The notes under the pieces are model-generated. The model searched no databases. It was not told where the DNA came from and was given only the letters and a program-made list of their open reading frames with translations. Below are positions 61,294-64,000 of a stretch of DNA of 64,000 bases, piece after piece (the first letter of the stretch is position 1; each line of letters opens with the position of its first letter). The DNA comes from Toxonevra muliebris (taxonomy: Eukaryota; Arthropoda; Insecta; Diptera; Pallopteridae), in contig OY829326.1 of the NCBI GenBank assembly GCA_963691655.1, positions 39,955,989 to 40,019,988 of the forward strand, written 5' to 3'. The position numbers were made by a program, and so were the translations under genes.

Positions 61294-61830
61294 ATGGAAC
61301 TGAAGTTTCGGATGAAGAGCGCAGTATGATTAAGTGAATGAGCCATATTAAGAAGAAAGATTATCAAATAGATGCTGCTGTAATGCTGTAAATGGGCACT
61401 GAAATACCATTGCAATCTTTCTAAAAAAAAATCGGAAAACTATGGCTTTATCAAGCGTAGTAGCCAAATTTCGATCATTGAAGAACTAATCAGACGCCAT
61501 AATAAGTTGTTAGCTACCAGCGACAACATAAATTGCAGGAAAATAAAGATGGAATCGGGTCTGCCTGTCACTAGGCAGCACGTGCAACAAATAACAAAAG
61601 AGGACATGGGACTAAATTATGAGACAAAACTAGCCAAACCAAGCCTTACACAGCGGCACAAAGATGTACGTAGGACATTTTATAAAAAGTACAAACTCTG
61701 CGAGAAAGAGTTCGAAAGTGTAATTTTCAGTGATGGAACTTAGACGGTCCAAATGGCTACAACCTTAAACAGCTTAAGGATGGCATAGTGAAGGAATGTA
61801 AAAAAAAACATGGATATGACCATATTAAAA
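61294..61830 (+). pseudogene. Tc3-like transposase relic
   Basis: Reading begins MPHGTEVSDEERSMIK at 61294, matching the N-terminal HTH of Tc3-type transposases (S..E...I). It is followed, with shifts, by KNYGFIKRSSQ-like sequence. The frame at 61507-61743 gives ESGLPVTRQHVQQITKEDMG then a basic segment and FESVIFSDGT, where the DE of the first catalytic block has become DG. After a frameshift at 61740 comes NLDGPNGYNLKQLKDG, the characteristic F-N-L-D-G-P block. The remaining catalytic motifs are missing. Confidence 0.75.
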
Positions 61831-62349
61831 AAATTTGATGGAGTCTATGCCTCGCAGATTGCAACTGGTGAATATACATAAGGGTAATACAATGTCATAT
61901 TAATAATTATAATTAATAAATCTTCGAAATTACTATTCAAAATTAAATTTTTATAAACAATTTTAATTTTACTTATTTATTGGTTTCTATGTAGTTTAGA
62001 AAAATGAATTTATTATTGTTATAAAAAAATAATAGATAAATTTTGTTGTTTTTTTAGATTTATGCTAATAGGCATAAAAAAAGGAAGTAAATAAAACCTA
62101 AAATCTTTTTGTTTAAAATAGAATTTTCTGCATTGCATATAATTATTTTACCGGGGATTTTAAGTTATCTGATAAAATATCCTGTTAAAAAATGATACCA
62201 CATCGAGTTATGACTAAATACCAAATGACCATGTTCTTTCAGAGCACTTACGATCTGATAATCAGCGATCAGACTTATAAAAACATATTCAGATCTCTTT
62301 TCCGTAATTATATCACATATATAGTATGTAAATATTTTGAAAAACTCAC
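61831..62349. other. Intronic AT-rich DNA downstream of the microexon
   Basis: Minus-strand intron following the GTGAGT donor at 62349-62344. No element recognised. Confidence 0.5.
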
Positions 62350-62413
62350 CAATGGTTTCTGGTCGAATCTTGACGTCATATTCACAGCTGCTGGATAATT
62401 ATTCCATTCATCT
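62350..62413 (-). CDS. 64-bp coding microexon of the Trp-Trp repeat protein
   Basis: A strong acceptor (long T-rich tract ending GTATACTTTAG) at 62414 and a GTGAGT donor at 62349-62344 bound 64 bases on the minus strand. One base completes the Arg codon left open by the upstream exon; then 21 codons read DEWNNYPAAVNMTSRFDQKP followed by L, ending in phase 0. The intron to the upstream exon is only 130 bp (62414-62543). Phase 0 is compatible with the Fhod exon at 977-1086, but that join would skip the conserved exon at 18947-19135; other exons may intervene. No domain is recognised. Confidence 0.75.
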
Positions 62414-62543
62414 CTAAAGTATACAAAAAAGTAAAAGAGAACACAAATCAAAACAAAAATCATATGATATTTGTGTTAGGTAAAGCTTTCACCATAATGC
62501 GTTCACTCACTCACACACCCACACACACACACATAAAACTCAC

Positions 62544-64000
62544 CTCTCCATTCTCTGTATAACAGGCATTTGTGCCGTACTATCGTGTATGCGCACTTGA
62601 TCGGGTGTAATCTCCTCTAGAAACATATTTCTGCTAGTGAGCGAGTGAGTTGAAAAGCTGCTATCCAAAAATAGCGGACTTAATGGGCGACACGAACCAC
62701 CCAAAAGCTCATCGATATTTTGATGACGTGATATGAAAAGCTTTCCGTTGCGTGATTGTTTATTGTTAAAGCTGTTGCTGTTGTTGCTGCTGTTGTTAGT
62801 GTGATGATTGTATGTTGGTTGATATGCAGCATTGATGTTGATATTGTTGCTATACTCATACGGTTGCTGTTCTTGTTGCTGCATATTCGCTAGTTCTTGT
62901 TGTTGGTGTTGATGATGATTATATTGGTGATGATGATGATGATGATTAGATTGAACTTTTGACATTGGAATGTTATCGTAAGGCGATTTACTTTGTCGTT
63001 GCTGTTGTTGTTGGCGCGGCTCTTCAAGGCCAATTGGGCTGGCACACTGCCCCAATGGGGGTGGACGCTCTGAGTATTCGAAATTAAATGAATTACTCAA
63101 TTCAGTGTGAGAATCAGCACGATTGCCAAAAGCTTCTGCCCCGCCATTATTTGTATTATAATTGATTATATTTTGTACTTCTTCGTTGCCATTGCCACCA
63201 TCGTTGTCGTCTTCGTCATCAGATTCTTTGATTTGCAATGCTTGCATTGCAGCATAATGCCCATTTTGTAATGTATCCACCACTTTTGGTTTTGTTTGTT
63301 CACCTCCACCGCCACCACCAACATCGTCTTGCAACCACCAATCTCTTTCACCGGAATCACAACGCTTGGTATTGAAATTGGTTGGCTGGAATTGTTTTTG
63401 TGATTGTGATGGTGGCGGCATAGTCATCACCAATGCTGGTTTATGCTCAATCTGATCATCTGCCTGTTCCTGCCACCATGCTTTTTCACCTGATTCAACA
63501 CGTTGTATGTTGAAGTGTTTCTTTGTTGGACCTGACATCCACCAATGTTTTCCCTCGCTCAAGTTCTTACTGCTACTGCTTGATGAACGCTCCAAGCTTT
63601 CTTTCTTTTTAATTGGTAATTTAATTGTTGCCTCAACTGTTGCATTGTTTTTGCTGTAGTTATGGTTATTCGCATTCGCATTCGCCTCTTCCTCCAACCA
63701 CCACGGACGCTCTCCCGACTCCACACGACAAATCTTCAATTGAATGGCTCCATTTTGTTTTGCGCTTGGACCATTCGAGTTATTATTATTTCCACCACTG
63801 CCAGCAGCGCTACCATTTGATTCAATCCACCATTGCTTCTCGGGTGTACAATTACTTTTTGCTAAATTTTTAACCTGCCAGCTATCGGTTCCTAAATTAA
63901 CATTCACATTTCCATTCTCATTCCCATTTCCATTCATTTTGTAATGATTCTCTACTGATCTACTTCTACCGTAGTTTGTTTCGTTTTGATCGTTTTCGTT
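62544..64000 (-). CDS. Large coding exon of a low-complexity protein with repeated Trp-Trp motifs, open at the window edge
   Basis: On the minus strand the frame is open from the right edge (64000) to a GTGAGT donor at 62543-62538. A Met at 63937 has a good context (TACAAAATG), but 21 further sense codons precede it, so the start may lie outside. Numbering from that Met, Trp-Trp pairs are at residues 36-37, 79-80, 132-133, 154-155 and 200-201. Three sit in RVESGERPWW (71-80), RVESGEKAWW (146-155) and RCDSGERDWW (192-201). Asn-, Gln- and His-rich tracts follow (about 255-400), then a complex C-terminal part (about 398-465) with NIDELLGGSCRPLSPLFLDS. It is probably cytosolic: no signal peptide or membrane segment. 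It may be the N-terminal extension of a long Fhod isoform (same strand, no other host exon between) or an independent gene; I do not recognise the family. Confidence 0.8.

Noticed and set aside
63166..63944. Additional frames on both strands within the right-edge exon
   Set aside because: They are shadows of the minus-strand Trp-Trp repeat coding exon, which has proper splice boundaries.
1..64000. CRISPR arrays, operons, bacterial promoters or terminators
   Set aside because: The window is clearly insect nuclear DNA with introns; no spaced direct-repeat array is present.

Overview
The window is AT-rich euchromatin from a higher fly. Long introns, CAG/CAA codon runs, GGTTA (TTAGG-type) dispersed repeats and relics of Tc1/mariner, hAT, piggyBac and R1-type elements all fit a schizophoran dipteran. 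A tephritid fruit fly is my best guess, not proven. Host coding sequence is sparse: four exons, all on the minus strand.

Left part (1-19 kb): two exons of the formin gene Fhod (FHOD1/FHOD3 family). They are an ATG-containing exon at 18947-19135 and the next exon at 977-1086, separated by a 17.9 kb intron. Together they encode the N-terminal ubiquitin-like/GTPase-binding module; the rest of the gene lies off the left edge. The intron is full of mobile-element debris: two foldback elements of one family, two mariner-type transposase relics, a 1.6 kb element made of degenerate TTGGTCTGAATTT-like units, a hAT-type MITE with 8-bp target duplications and a second MITE nested inside it, and a 5'-truncated R1-clade retrotransposon sitting exactly within a (TTAGG)n tract.

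Middle (19-62 kb): no host exon that I can support. It holds an inverted second copy of the TTGGTCTGAATTT element, two copies of a G-rich hAT-like MITE, tRNA-derived SINE-like relics, relics of three different non-LTR reverse transcriptases, a Tc1 relic with repeated terminal motifs, a 71-bp GGTTA-headed insertion with a perfect 10-bp target duplication, a piggyBac relic bounded by TTAA, a CCCGGG-centred 20-bp TIR element, a third foldback element and a Tc3-like relic at 61.3-61.8 kb. Between these lies AT-rich sequence with microsatellites.

Right edge (62.3-64 kb): a large minus-strand coding exon, open through the window edge, encodes a low-complexity protein with five Trp-Trp dipeptides, three of them in an R-[V/C]-[E/D]-S-G-E-x-x-W-W motif. 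It splices in a compatible phase to a 64-bp microexon. These may be upstream exons of long Fhod isoforms or part of a separate gene; the sequence alone does not decide.
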